A stretch of DNA of 64,000 bases from Phellopilus nigrolimitatus (lineage: Eukaryota; Basidiomycota; Agaricomycetes; Hymenochaetales; Hymenochaetaceae). Position numbers and translations under genes: made by a program. Each line of letters starts with the position of its first letter. Position 1 is the stretch's first letter. The stretch spans positions 248,001 to 312,000 of the forward strand of contig JAJOHG010000014.1 of NCBI GenBank assembly GCA_021029095.1. Direction: 5' to 3'. This document shows, one piece after another, positions 10,497-20,218 of the stretch. The notes under the pieces were generated by a model. It was not told the DNA's origin. It worked only from the letters and a program-made list of their open reading frames with translations, and did not search any database.

Positions 10497-11929
10497 TTAC
10501 TGTCTTTGACAACGAGCAAGGAAACTCACTTCATGAGAAGCATGGAAATATGCTGGCACGGCGCAAACACTCTGATACTTTTCGCTAATCTCCTGATAAA
10601 TATCGTTACGGGCTATCTCTGAACGCTCTGAACGCGGAGCGAAGAAGCTCGGCGGGTGTGAACTTATCGAGTAGGCGATGCCGGGAAGTAGCACAGGCCC
10701 GTTACCACACAAATCGATTGGAGAAAAGTTCATGACAGGCAGTTTGACCGATAAGGACTCGCTAACAGGAACCGTATTCGGTGTCCATGGCTTCCACGAA
10801 ATCGGTGTTCCCGGTTCCGGTGCAGATTCCGCGACATGCGTCGAAACTGTCGCTTCTCTCGGGGTAATATTGAACCCAGTACCAGTCACAATCGGGTCGT
10901 CAGAATAGTCTTCCAGTGTTCGAGCTGGTCTGTCCGCGGCACTTGGGATCGTATACCCGAAGGCGGCAGGCGTCAGTGGTGCGGAAAGCCCAGAAGAAGG
11001 CGCCTCGAGTTGCTCTGTGTTCCCAATCGAACTCAAGGACGGTGCATCCGGTCCCTGGGCATTTTGAGTCGACACGGAACTGTGGGTCAGCTGAGGAGTC
11101 GCCGCTGACGCTGTAGTCGAGAAACGCTTGAAGGAAGCAAACGCGAACCCCGTTTCGCCAGACTGCGAGGACGACGTTGTCGACGACGTGCTCTCGTCTG
11201 AGTCGCTCATCTCAGATGACTCTCTTAGTGCATGAAAATCTCTTGCCGCTGGAGCACGAGCTGTGCTTGGAAATGCCGCGTCGAATGAAGGACAGACTGC
11301 ATCGGCTTGCGGCAATGGCTGGGAGATCGCCGCTGGCGTCCCTGTAATAATTGTCGTGCTAGATATGCCCGCTCCGGTAGCCTCACAGCGCGCAAGGTGG
11401 TCGTTCCTTCGGTAAAAAGATGATTCATCAGAGCAGCACGAGTCCGCAGTGTCTTTCGTTTCAGCGGCTGCACCAACGCTATCGGACAACGGGCACGCTC
11501 CAGTCTGCTCGCGAGGGAGCTCGGGCTGTATTTGCTGTTCGTTCTGGACAGGATATGAAGCAGAGCCATGATGAGACCCTCCGATTAATGTTTCCTTATT
11601 CACATTCTCATTTCCAGTTGCATATCGATTACTTGTAGCAACCTGAGCTTCAGATACGTCGTTGGCGTGCGCTTGCAAAGAGAAAGAGATTGTGAATCCA
11701 GACATCTTGGATGCGGTGACCACAAACGAAGTCTCTTCGGTCCTGCAAGTAATAGGATCGCGTGTTTTCTGTACGCTAAACTTGACCGATGCCTCAGCAC
11801 TTGCATCGATTGGCTTTGCTTCGCATTTCACAGATGAGAACGGGAAGTCTATGAAGGAAAGTAGTGCTTGAGATCAAAAGACATGTGTAAGAGTTCGGAG
11901 TAGCGTACATTTGGAGAAATACTTGTCAT
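10497..11929 (-). CDS. Ser/Thr-rich unknown protein, right-arm copy
   Basis: Model: complement(join(10497..11848, 11923..11929)), 1,359 nt, 452 aa. It is a paralogue of the gene at 4341-5960, with the same 7-nt first exon and 74-nt intron. Conserved blocks include SFSLQAHANDVSEAQV and TPISWKPWTPNTVP. It has a longer insertion near the end (ISSHPPSFFAPRS..) and stops at TAA 10497-10499, where the left copy reads on. If the GTGAGT after ASHE is used as a donor, the tail would instead be EIRLVYYQG.., stopping at 10,220. The last exon of the left copy is absent because the duplication ends here. Function unknown. Confidence 0.5.
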
Positions 11930-12007
11930 GAAGAGTACGACTTTCCTCTGCTCGCGTCATGGCTTTGCAGTTCGTCGTCGAAGTTGAACGTGTTGGTGGA
12001 CGCACGT

Positions 12008-12014
12008 GAATGAT
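12008..12014. repeat. Target-site duplication, left copy
   Basis: GAATGAT directly before the element; identical to 14595-14601. The empty left arm has one copy (with one mismatch) at 4253-4259 on the opposite strand. Confidence 0.9.
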
Positions 12015-13149
12015 CACTTCAGGTACCCGTTTTTGGACGACCTATTAGGGGTATTTGGTCAACCCGATAGTTAACCTAATAGGGGGTCATTTTGTGGGTA
12101 TTATACACCTACCTATTTGGGGGCCATTTGGACAGCCCAAAGCATATTAGATAGACCAAATGCTGTATTGGTCAACCCAAGCCCATCATTTGGAGCGCTC
12201 CGGTTGCCCAATAAATTAAATAAATATATTTTGGGTAACCTATGGGCAGTGTGGGTAAACCAATACTACTTTGGGTAGCCCAAGCCGACATGGGCTGCCC
12301 AAATGTCATAATCTAATATTTGGGCAACCCAAAGTATTTTGGGCTGCCCAAAAGCTTACCTTGCAGTCACATTTGCGTGACTTTCTAACCAAAACACTTC
12401 TGTTACTTTGTACACTTTGACTTGCACGCTTTTGTACACTTTTTGTACACTTGTCACACGCATTTTGTACACTTGTTACACTTTTTTGTACACTTTTCAC
12501 GCATATTTTGTACACTTTTGTACACTTTTTGTACACTTTTCACGCATATTTTGTACACTTTTGTACACTTTTTTGTACACTTTTCACGCATATTTTGTAC
12601 ACTTTTGTACACTTTTGTACACTTTTTTGTACACTTTTTTGTACACTTTTTTGTACACTTTTTTTTTACTTTTTTTTTTAGAATTCTGAACTTTTACTCT
12701 GCTTTAGTGCTCTAATTTGATACTCTTTCACACATGTGGTAGAGTTACTGTACATTCTACAAGCTTTGATGTTGTGATTGGGAGAATTGATGAAGGCTGA
12801 ATTTGAGTTGGCCACATGCACTAGTAGTGCTGTTTGCAGTGACACAGTATGAAACTTAGCACTCATCCATAATAACTGGTGGTAAATATTATTTGACTCT
12901 AGGGTGATATGTAGTATCAGTGAGCCTTGTCAACTTATGAAGGACTGAGATTGAAAATTCCAGTGTCATATAAAACTAGGGATGCTGCAAGTTGATCCAC
13001 AGGCTTTAGTGTTTTGCTGATGCCATAGTGAGTTCAGCTTCGATTGCAATGATATTACATGCAGAATGTACACACTGCTAAGAGCTAGAATCTACAAAAA
13101 CATGCATTCAGATTAGTTAAGTATTGGTAGCACAAGAAGCAAATGGGCC
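12015..13149 (+). repeat. Left terminal inverted repeat of the foldback element
   Basis: Pairs with 13,339-14,594. The inner boundary is where AAATGGGCC (13,141-13,149) stops matching GGCCCATTT (13,339-13,347). It is shorter than the right arm because its tandem array has fewer units. Confidence 0.92.
12408..12668. repeat. GTACAC tandem array in the left inverted repeat
   Basis: Units of TTTTGTACACTTT spaced about 10-13 bp, punctuated by CACGCATATTTT about every 40 bp (three full copies plus a CACACGCATTTT variant). Confidence 0.9.
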
Positions 13150-13338
13150 TCAAATGACCCATCCGTGTAAGCCGGTTGCTTACCAGCTGGGAAACAAGCT
13201 GCATTGCTTGTCGAGAGTACCAGTTGCTTATATACTTCTGGGTGTTGGTATCACTATAAAGTGATTATACAGCCTTTTGGTGTAACAGTTTTAGGCGGCC
13301 GGAAGTCCTTGACCCACTTACAATCCGTAGATTTGCAT

Positions 13339-14594
13339 GGCCCATTTGCTTCTTGTGCTACCAATACTTAACTAATCTGAATGCATGTTTTTGTAGATTC
13401 TAGCTCTTAGCAGTGTGTACATTCTGCATGTAATATCATTGCAATCGAAGCTGAACTCACTATGGCATCAGCAAAACACTAAAGCCTGTGGATCAACTTG
13501 CAGCATCCCTAGTTTTATATGACACTGGAATTTTCAATCTCAGTCCTTCATAAGTTGACAAGGCTCACTGATACTACATATCACCCTAGAGTCAAATAAT
13601 ATTTACCACCAGTTATTATGGATGAGTGCTAAGTTTCATACTGTGTCACTGCAAACAGCACTACTAGTGCATGTGGCCAACTCAAATTCAGCCTTCATCA
13701 ATTCTCCCAATCACAACATCAAAGCTTGTAGAATGTACAGTAACTCTACCACATGTGTGAAAGAGTATCAAATTAGAGCACTAAAGCAGAGTAAAAGTTC
13801 AGAATTCTAAAAAAAAAAGTAAAAAAAAAGTGTACAAAAAAGTGTACAAAAAAGTGTACAAAAAAGTGTACAAAAGTGTACAAAAGTGTACAAAATATGC
13901 GTGAAAAGTGTACAAAAAAGTGTACAAAAGTGTACAAAATATGCGTGAAAAGTGTACAAAAAGTGTACAAAAGTGTACAAAATATGCGTGAAAAGTGTAC
14001 AAAAAAGTGTACAAAAAGTGTACAAAAGTGTACAAAATTTGCGTGAAAAGTGTACAAAAAAGTGTACAAAAGTGTACAAAATATGCGTGAAAAGTGTACA
14101 AAATATGCGTGAAAAGTGTACAAAAAAGTGTAACAAGTGTACAAAATGCGTGTGACAAGTGTACAAAAAGTGTACAAAAGCGTGCAAGTCAAAGTGTACA
14201 AAGTAACAGAAGTGTTTTGGTTAGAAAGTCACGCAAATGTGACTGCAAGGTAAGCTTTTGGGCAGCCCAAAATACTTTGGGTTGCCCAAATATTAGATTA
14301 TGACATTTGGGCAGCCCATGTCGGCTTGGGCTACCCAAAGTAGTATTGGTTTACCCACACTGCCCATAGGTTACCCAAAATATATTTATTTAATTTATTG
14401 GGCAACCGGAGCGCTCCAAATGATGGGCTTGGGTTGACCAATACAGCATTTGGTCTATCTAATATGCTTTGGGCTGTCCAAATGGCCCCCAAATAGGTAG
14501 GTGTATAATACCCACAAAATGACCCCCTATTAGGTTAACTATCGGGTTGACCAAATACCCCTAATAGGTCGTCCAAAAACGGGTACCTGAAGTG
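13339..14594 (-). repeat. Right terminal inverted repeat of the foldback element
   Basis: Reverse complement of 12,015-13,149, about 120 bp longer through array expansion. The outermost 20 bases match the left end exactly. Confidence 0.92.
13817..14205. repeat. GTACAC tandem array in the right inverted repeat
   Basis: Same unit family as the left array on the opposite strand, with about six AAAATATGCGTG punctuation units plus a variant, roughly twice as many as on the left. Confidence 0.9.
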
Positions 14595-14601
14595 GAATGA
14601 T
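14595..14601. repeat. Target-site duplication, right copy
   Basis: GAATGAT directly after the element; identical to 12008-12014. Confidence 0.9.
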
Positions 14602-14841
14602 TGAATAATGCTTGTGTAATACGTAAGAGCAATAACAGGGTTTGAAAAATACAAGAACGATTCGAATACTTCGTCTATGGACCTGGTTGAACATCGGAAG
14701 ATACAGGAGGATTGTTTTCTGATATTACTACGCAGAGAAAGCAGAGACGCATTTTTATAAGCCGAGAAAGCTCTGATGGTAGCCCATGCACGGCCTACAG
14801 AATGGAGCTCCCGCGCAGAGAAACGGTACTGGCCAGCATGG

Positions 14842-16023
14842 TCAGTGCGTGAATAAAGAATCTATGGGTACGAAACCAGGCGCTTCGATGCAATGTTGCC
14901 GAGTCCTGGTGCTCCAGGGAGGAGGCTCGAAGGAAACGTAGCGCCGCGGGCTGCCATCGTTATCATGCATATGAACTCGTCTCAGCTCAGGGAAGCGCGG
15001 GTCCATCACAGTGATGAATTTTCCTATCAGCACGGCCGGCAACGAGCCGCTCTTGACGCCGACTATCTCAATATCAGTAAGGCGCAGCAACCGCGCCTCG
15101 CTATCTAGGATGGACGACTCGTCGTCCTCACAGAAGGACAGCGTGCGGATGTTCGGGACGTGTGCGAGGTTGGCGCGGATGTCCGTGCTCAGGCACGCGA
15201 GCGCATCGAGCTTTGGCCCGTGCGCCGCGAGGAACTGTGTGAACGCGAGCCGCTCGGCGGCGGTCAGACTCGAGTGGCGCGGCTTGATCCACACCGCGAA
15301 CGTGCGCAACGACGCGAGCCGCCTGCGCGCGAGGCCCAGGAGCGGCCAGCTGATAGGCATGCGCAGCGTATGGAGGCGCGGCATGTCCGACGCGCGCATA
15401 CCCGTCGAGCCGACCTCCAGCAGGTCGGACCACGAGCCCGCCAGGTCGAGCACGCGTAGCGTGGCGGCGCCGACGTCGAGCAAAGGTGCGAAGAGATGCA
15501 GCGGCGCGGCGCGCCACGCGAGCACCGTGAGTCCTGGGGGAACATCGTGCGCAAGCGAGACGGCCTCGCTGAGGGGGAGAGAGAGGGAAAGGTGGGAGAG
15601 GGTACCCGGCTTGCACATGCGCAGGAGCACCGACGCGGCGATGTCGACACCGCGTCCGGCGGTCAGCCCGCGTGCGTCCGTCGGCGCAATGGAAATGTCG
15701 AGCAGCGTCGTGTGCTGCTGGATAGTGTTGACGAACGCGGGGGAGGCATGGTTGAAGAGGATGGGCTCGGCGAGCGCGAGCAGGTGCTGCGTGTCGGAGA
15801 TGCGGATGTGCGAGTAGAGGAAGGCGTGCGCGAGCGCGTGGAATTGCCGCGAGACGAGGCAAAGGGCGTGCTTCGTTCTAATTGCATCGTCTTCCTCTGT
15901 GTGGGGGTCCAGGTGGTTGTATGCGAATCGCGGAAGGGTCGCTGAGATGGTTTTGGACTCGGAAGAGGTAGGAGAGAGGCAGGAGAAGATCCTGAGTAGG
16001 ACTTCACGCGGCAATGTAGTCAT
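14842..16023 (-). CDS. F-box protein, right-arm copy
   Basis: Single exon, 393 aa, starting MTTLPREVLLRIFSCLSP. It is the paralogue of the gene at 2717-3826 and keeps the KHALCLVSRQFHALA segment and the Leu-rich body. It is 24 residues longer at the C-terminus (ends ..VPIDSLFTH) because it has TGG where the left copy has a stop. F-box proteins act as SCF ubiquitin-ligase adaptors; the substrate is unknown. The gene is flanked by the foldback element on its 3' side and the disabled PARP copy, divergently, on its 5' side. Confidence 0.85.
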   Translation of the reverse strand: MTTLPREVLLRIFSCLSPTSSESKTISATLPRFAYNHLDPHTEEDDAIRTKHALCLVSRQFHALAHAFLYSHIRISDTQHLLALAEPILFNHASPAFVNTIQQHTTLLDISIAPTDARGLTAGRGVDIAASVLLRMCKPGTLSHLSLSLPLSEAVSLAHDVPPGLTVLAWRAAPLHLFAPLLDVGAATLRVLDLAGSWSDLLEVGSTGMRASDMPRLHTLRMPISWPLLGLARRRLASLRTFAVWIKPRHSSLTAAERLAFTQFLAAHGPKLDALACLSTDIRANLAHVPNIRTLSFCEDDESSILDSEARLLRLTDIEIVGVKSGSLPAVLIGKFITVMDPRFPELRRVHMHDNDGSPRRYVSFEPPPWSTRTRQHCIEAPGFVPIDSLFTH

Positions 16024-16929
16024 CCGATTTCTCCGACGGGATTAGAGTCGCGGTTCTCGCTCTTTATACGTGTCCAGGATATCCGTGCGTATAGATGCGC
16101 CTTGAGACAGTCGTACCAACTCACTGCGACGTTAAATGTTATTGTAGGGACGTTATAGGTCTGTAAAGAATCATTAGCATTGATGAGTTTAAGCACACTA
16201 CTAGGTGCATCTAAGTTAAACGCACCATACCAAGGGACCTAGACGCCCGTGAATCATGAAGACTTAGGTCGCGAATGTATTTTCGCTGGACGGACACAAT
16301 GCACCGTGAGGGTGCGTATGTGAGTCGAAATCGACACGTCAACGACGCTAATTCGATGATTTTCGAAAGACCGCGGTTATTCCTAACTCACAAAGTACTC
16401 AGATACCAGAGTCTGCAGCTGGAGAGACCCAGACATACTATCGATTCGGAGCGAAGTTAAAGCAAACAATGAACAGAGAGTAAAAGTAAAAACCCGACGG
16501 CGCTACGGACTCACTTTTTACAGGTGCTGTAGGGCCGGCCTTCGGTAGTCTCGGCTGCGCTTCGGTTCACAATTCTTTTAGTAAGTTTTACTCTTTACTG
16601 TCTACCGTGGCCATTGTTCAGTCGAATTCGTGAACACTCTCGGCCTCAAGGTGGTTGGATGGAGGATGCACGACCCAAGCGTGTATTTCGAAATGAAGGC
16701 CTCTCAATCTCCAGACCGCACTGAGGCGCTCGTACACGCGTCTTCCGCCCTCCCTCTGCCATCTTGAGTATGGAACATCGCTGCATTCCCACTTCACCCA
16801 ATGGCTTCTCTGATTTGCAGTGCAAAGAGCCCCTTGCTATATCCTACTATTAATACAACGCTACTCTCGCCCTCGAGGGGCTGACTGCTTCCCCAGCAAT
16901 AGCTTCACACCCTAGTACTCTCTGGCCGC
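16024..16929. other. Intergenic part of the right arm
   Basis: Mirror of 1,833-2,716. No gene supported. It should hold the divergent F-box and PARP promoters. Confidence 0.6.
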
Positions 16930-18601
16930 ATGAACCGAGCAGCAGCACCCGTACCTATCCCCAATCCGACTGGTAGACGGCAAGCGAACCTATGTGAGGT
17001 AAACGATACTCTTTTCTGTTTTGATAACCTGGCATATTGTAGTAATACCGTTATTTCAGCACTGCAAAGCCCGGCCAAAGTATTTCGACGGAAGTAAACT
17101 TCACCCGTACTGCGGCAAGACCTGCGCCATAAGTGCGAGCATATTCATTTCACTCGACTCTACAAGCGCTGACAATGTCCAAGATTCTCAGGCACAGCCG
17201 CTTTGTCTCGTGAGTAGTTGCACACATTCTCTTCATGATGGAACAATTCGAATTTCTTCAGGCTTGCACAACTAAATCGCAATACAACGATGGAAATAAG
17301 ACTTATCAGTACTGCGGAAAAACGTGTGCGGCGAAAGGCCAACTTCTGAATTTATCGAACCCGAACAAGCCGGTAGCACCAAAGGTCATCGGTGAGTCGC
17401 GCGTTTTCAGGGCGGACGGCGCGCCAATAGGGAGTCACAGGTCCGGTTTGCGCTATACCTGGCTGTCAAAGGGCGGCTTATGTAGATCCTTCGGGAGGTC
17501 CGTCGACTTACTGTTCTTTAAATCATAAGAAGTAAGTATGAAAGAAAAGAGTATCCAGATCAGCAGTGACATGTTAGCCAGGCTCGCAGAAGAAGTTTGC
17601 TTGTGGTGCAAGAAAGTGCCAAAGAGGGTCAGTCACTTCTGTAGTCGGTCTTGTGCTCAGGGAGCACAACAGACTAGTCCCGGGTTGCTGGAGGTTCCAG
17701 AAGGGCATGCCACGTTCAAGAGTAGTGAGTTCTATAATCACTTATGTCTTATAGTACTTATTGAATTTGTTTCGTGCGGCTAGTTGCTGAGCAGTTCAAG
17801 GTCTCATGGAGGTACACTACCAGACAGTGTCCTCCTGTTCGTCGCGTGTACAAGATTATGGCTTCACAGGCATCTCTGGACAAGTACGAGGCGTACCGGT
17901 AAGCTATTTAGCCAATTGCCTATACTTCGTGGATTCGGAGCCAACATTATCACGACAGGAACTCTGTAGAGGCTCGCGGGCATTTCAAAGCGTCCGGGAA
18001 GTATGCGGGGAATGAGAATCGGCGCTGGCATGGGACTCGACGAGATTGCAACCTCGGCGCCCTAGGACACACGCAGTTCTGTGCTTCGACGACGTGCTTT
18101 CTGTGCTGTATCATCAAGACGACATTCAAGAAGAGCTTAGGCGGACAGTCAGTTTTATTTAATCATAAACGCGTCCTTCACTTGCAGACTGACTGGCGAT
18201 AGATTCGGTGCCGGAATCTACACATCGTCGACGTCATTCAAGTAAGTGGCAGCTTTCCGACCATGCTTCTTTGTTAATCAGTTTCTTCGTCAGATCCGAC
18301 GCGAATTTTCGAAACACAAATGCGTCGCCGCTGAAGGCCATGCTTCTCAGCAAGGTCGTTGTAGGTAAGGGCTGTAAGATGACATAGAAGAGCACGGCGC
18401 TCACCGCCCCGCCGGCCGGATACGACTCCGTGAGTGCATTCATACACTATCTTTCGCTGATGTTTTTCTTGCTTCAAGCAAGTAATCGCGTCTTGTTTGT
18501 AGGTGCTTGCGGAGGTGGGTGGAGGTCGAACCGACGACGAGCTCGTCGTCTACTCGAAAAACGCCGCCCGGCCGTCCTACCTTTTGATGTATGAACCGTA
18601 A
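16930..18601 (+). pseudogene. PARP-domain gene copy with premature stop
   Basis: Exon set (+): 16930-16998, 17060-17209, 17262-17391, 17590-17724, 17784-17898, 17959-18147, 18188-18241, 18294-18429, 18503-18601. Exon lengths equal those of the intact copy on the left. The catalytic His (RRWHGTRR) and Tyr (GIYTSSTS) segments are intact. Exon 8 has TAG at 18385-18387, right after GKGCKMT, where the left copy reads CAA. Translation would stop before the DELVVY glutamate and the last 49 or so residues, removing a triad position and a core strand. Everything downstream is still in frame, so the loss looks recent, or read-through or an alternative splice could matter. Otherwise it is as described for the intact copy. 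Confidence 0.85.
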
Positions 18602-18605
18602 ACCC

Positions 18606-18956
18606 ACGAATAAGGGCTTGTTGATCTCTCTTGAATCCTTGGATATAACTATCCATGGCACGTTTGTATCGGCATGATTTCTCAGAATTCCATTTGTTCT
18701 TGTCAACAAATGGACGATTTGCTTGTGTAATTGTGACATGAACATGTTGCAACTCCTTTCGGAGAGCGTTCTTCCTGCCGCAATCATCATCAAAGCCCAG
18801 AACAATTTCGACGAAGATCTTGGACCACGTCGTGCACCTTAGGTCTCCTGGCTTGATCGTGGAGACCATCGAGGGATGAGAGAAGCTCAAATCCAAGTGG
18901 ATCTGAGATTGCACTAACTGTGAATGTTGTCCTAACGAAGCGCATATTTCAAACAC
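18606..18956 (-). other. Unrecognised reading-frame remnant at the outer edge of the right arm
   Basis: On the minus strand, a frame that includes KPGDLRCTTWSKIFVEIVLG and RKELQHVHVTITQ runs toward the PARP 3' end. It corresponds to the fragment at window bases 1-179 but carries indels that swap frames. No family recognised; probably a decayed gene or a relic of the duplication boundary. Confidence 0.35.
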
Positions 18957-18969
18957 AAATTTTACACTG

Positions 18970-19949
18970 ACTGTTCAATTTCCCTGGAACGCTTTGTGTT
19001 ACTCCGACTGAGCTTGGTTATCGAAAACATGCGGATGGACTGACGGAGAATGCACTCGTCGTGCGTCTGGGCCTATCTACTTGAGAATCCTTCTTTGACC
19101 CTTTTCCGGTAAAAGATACTCTCAGACTCAACTTATCTAGAGCTGAACTCATTCACCCATCCGCCTGAATATTATCCGCCTGGATCTCCCGAACGTACCG
19201 CCCGCGACGCACACTCCTGGGCGAGCAAGGCTCCTGGCTGGATCGACTTCGCATTCCTCAGGTCCGGGACGTCTAATCCTGCACGATCGTTTGAGCCAGA
19301 CGTTGATTTAGCGGATGTCATAAACGAACGCGTGGCCCGCGAAGGCTCGGCGCTGTGTACGCGCGGACTGTACCTGACGGGCGGACATGCCCCGACGGAC
19401 AAGAGTTGCGCTGGAGGATCACTGCTCCTAACGCCGTTCATCACGGCCGCGGTCTCCTACCGTTCTTCTGTGGGGATGTCACTGAAAGAAGAATCAGAGT
19501 ACGTATTTATTTCAGTTCATTCCATTTTATTCGCCTGATTAAAGAAACTTGCTTAAACAGGTCCCGTTCGACGACGTAGCGGTTTCCCATCCGAACACTT
19601 CCAAAAGTGTTGCTCGCATTCGCCTCCTCGTCCCATCGTCGGCATTCATTGCCGTTTCGAAACAATTGACGTCCGTCATTGGTGCTCAGCCATTTACATC
19701 CTCTTCGACCGAGCTCTCATGGGAACTGAAGACACCCAGTACTGAGGAAGCGAGAATGGAACGAAACGGAGTATTCCTTCGCCCAGGATCCTCCTTACTG
19801 CCGCACAAAAGCATGTTGAAGAAGTATCCGTTACAGAACAAGGTCCTGGAGCGCACGAGATTGCGTTCTGGGTCGAGAGAGGCCATGCAGGAGAAGACAG
19901 AACTCCATATGGAAGAGTGCTTTTGTTAGCACTGAACTGACATTCTCGC
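18970..19949 (+). pseudogene. Glyoxalase-like domain gene, decayed
   Basis: Fragments of one fungal glyoxalase-like protein follow each other in order but in shifting frames: GYRKHADGLTENALVV (about 19,018), then YLELNSFTHPPEYYPPGSPE and APGWIDFAFLRSG (19,130-19,270). A shift near 19,350 leads to PDGQELRWRITAPNA and LPFFCGDVTERRIRV. An intron near 19,499-19,560 is followed by VPFDDVAVSHPN. A second shift near 19,785 leads to HEIAFWVERGHAGEDRTPYG, ending at 19,949. At least two frame changes plus an early stop make an active product unlikely. Family members are metal-dependent vicinal-oxygen-chelate-type enzymes of mostly unknown substrate. Confidence 0.75.
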
Positions 19950-20218
19950 TGGCGAAATCGGCGATAAACAATGCTCAAAATGAATATCTGCTTTCGCGCA
20001 ATTTCATGGGGAGGTGAGTATCAAACACATACATGAAGTATCTATACAAGCCTGCTTGGATCGCGCCTAACATTTATTAGTCAAACCCAGTAATCTCTTA
20101 ATTATTGCACTAAACGGTTATAAGCTGCTGTATAATAGCTCGCGCACCTCCAGAATCACATACACTTTATAAGGCGTAAATATGTTAACGCACCAAAGTA
20201 TGTGTTGCAATGCTGATT

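Larger units (their letters stand above)
12015..14594. mobile_element. Foldback-type DNA transposon with long inverted repeats
   Basis: A 2,580-bp element bounded by perfect ends CACTTCAGGTACCCGTTTTT and its reverse complement and flanked by GAATGAT direct repeats. The left arm is 12,015-13,149 (1,135 bp), the right arm 13,339-14,594 (1,256 bp), and the central loop 189 bp. The arms are nearly identical: a 62-codon frame at 12,678-12,866 recurs unchanged at 13,622-13,810. Each arm has an outer zone of TTGGG..CCCAA palindromes, then a GTACAC tandem array, then unique-looking sequence. No transposase is encoded; the open frames are translations of the repeat, so it must be non-autonomous. The 7-bp target duplication does not settle the superfamily (P-like, MULE-like and others are possible). 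The empty site in the other arm shows that it inserted after the segmental duplication. Confidence 0.93.
10405..18773 (-). repeat. Right arm of the inverted segmental duplication
   Basis: This is the reverse-complement counterpart of bases 1-5,785. It contains the truncated-tail unknown gene, the second F-box gene, the disabled PARP copy and the 2.58-kb foldback transposon at 12,015-14,594 that is absent from the left arm. The base matching window position 1 falls near 18,773. Sequence to about 18,956 may continue the duplication, but its partner lies outside the window. Confidence 0.92.

Noticed and set aside
12408..14205. Regular GTACAC repeats resembling a CRISPR-like array
   Set aside because: Unit spacing is about 10-13 bp with no unique spacers, and the arrays lie inside transposon inverted repeats in a fungal genome.
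12306..14303. Multiple Phe/Cys/Thr- or Lys/Val-rich open frames in the foldback element
   Set aside because: They are six-frame translations of the tandem array, mirrored in both arms, with no domain.
17392..17589. An extra coding exon in the third PARP intron
   Set aside because: The AG..GT-bounded piece contains an in-frame TAG in the intact left copy, so it was treated as intron.
18970..19949. Intact glyoxalase-like enzyme with unusual introns
   Set aside because: No splice sites explain the two frame changes, and an in-frame stop precedes the YLELNSF segment.
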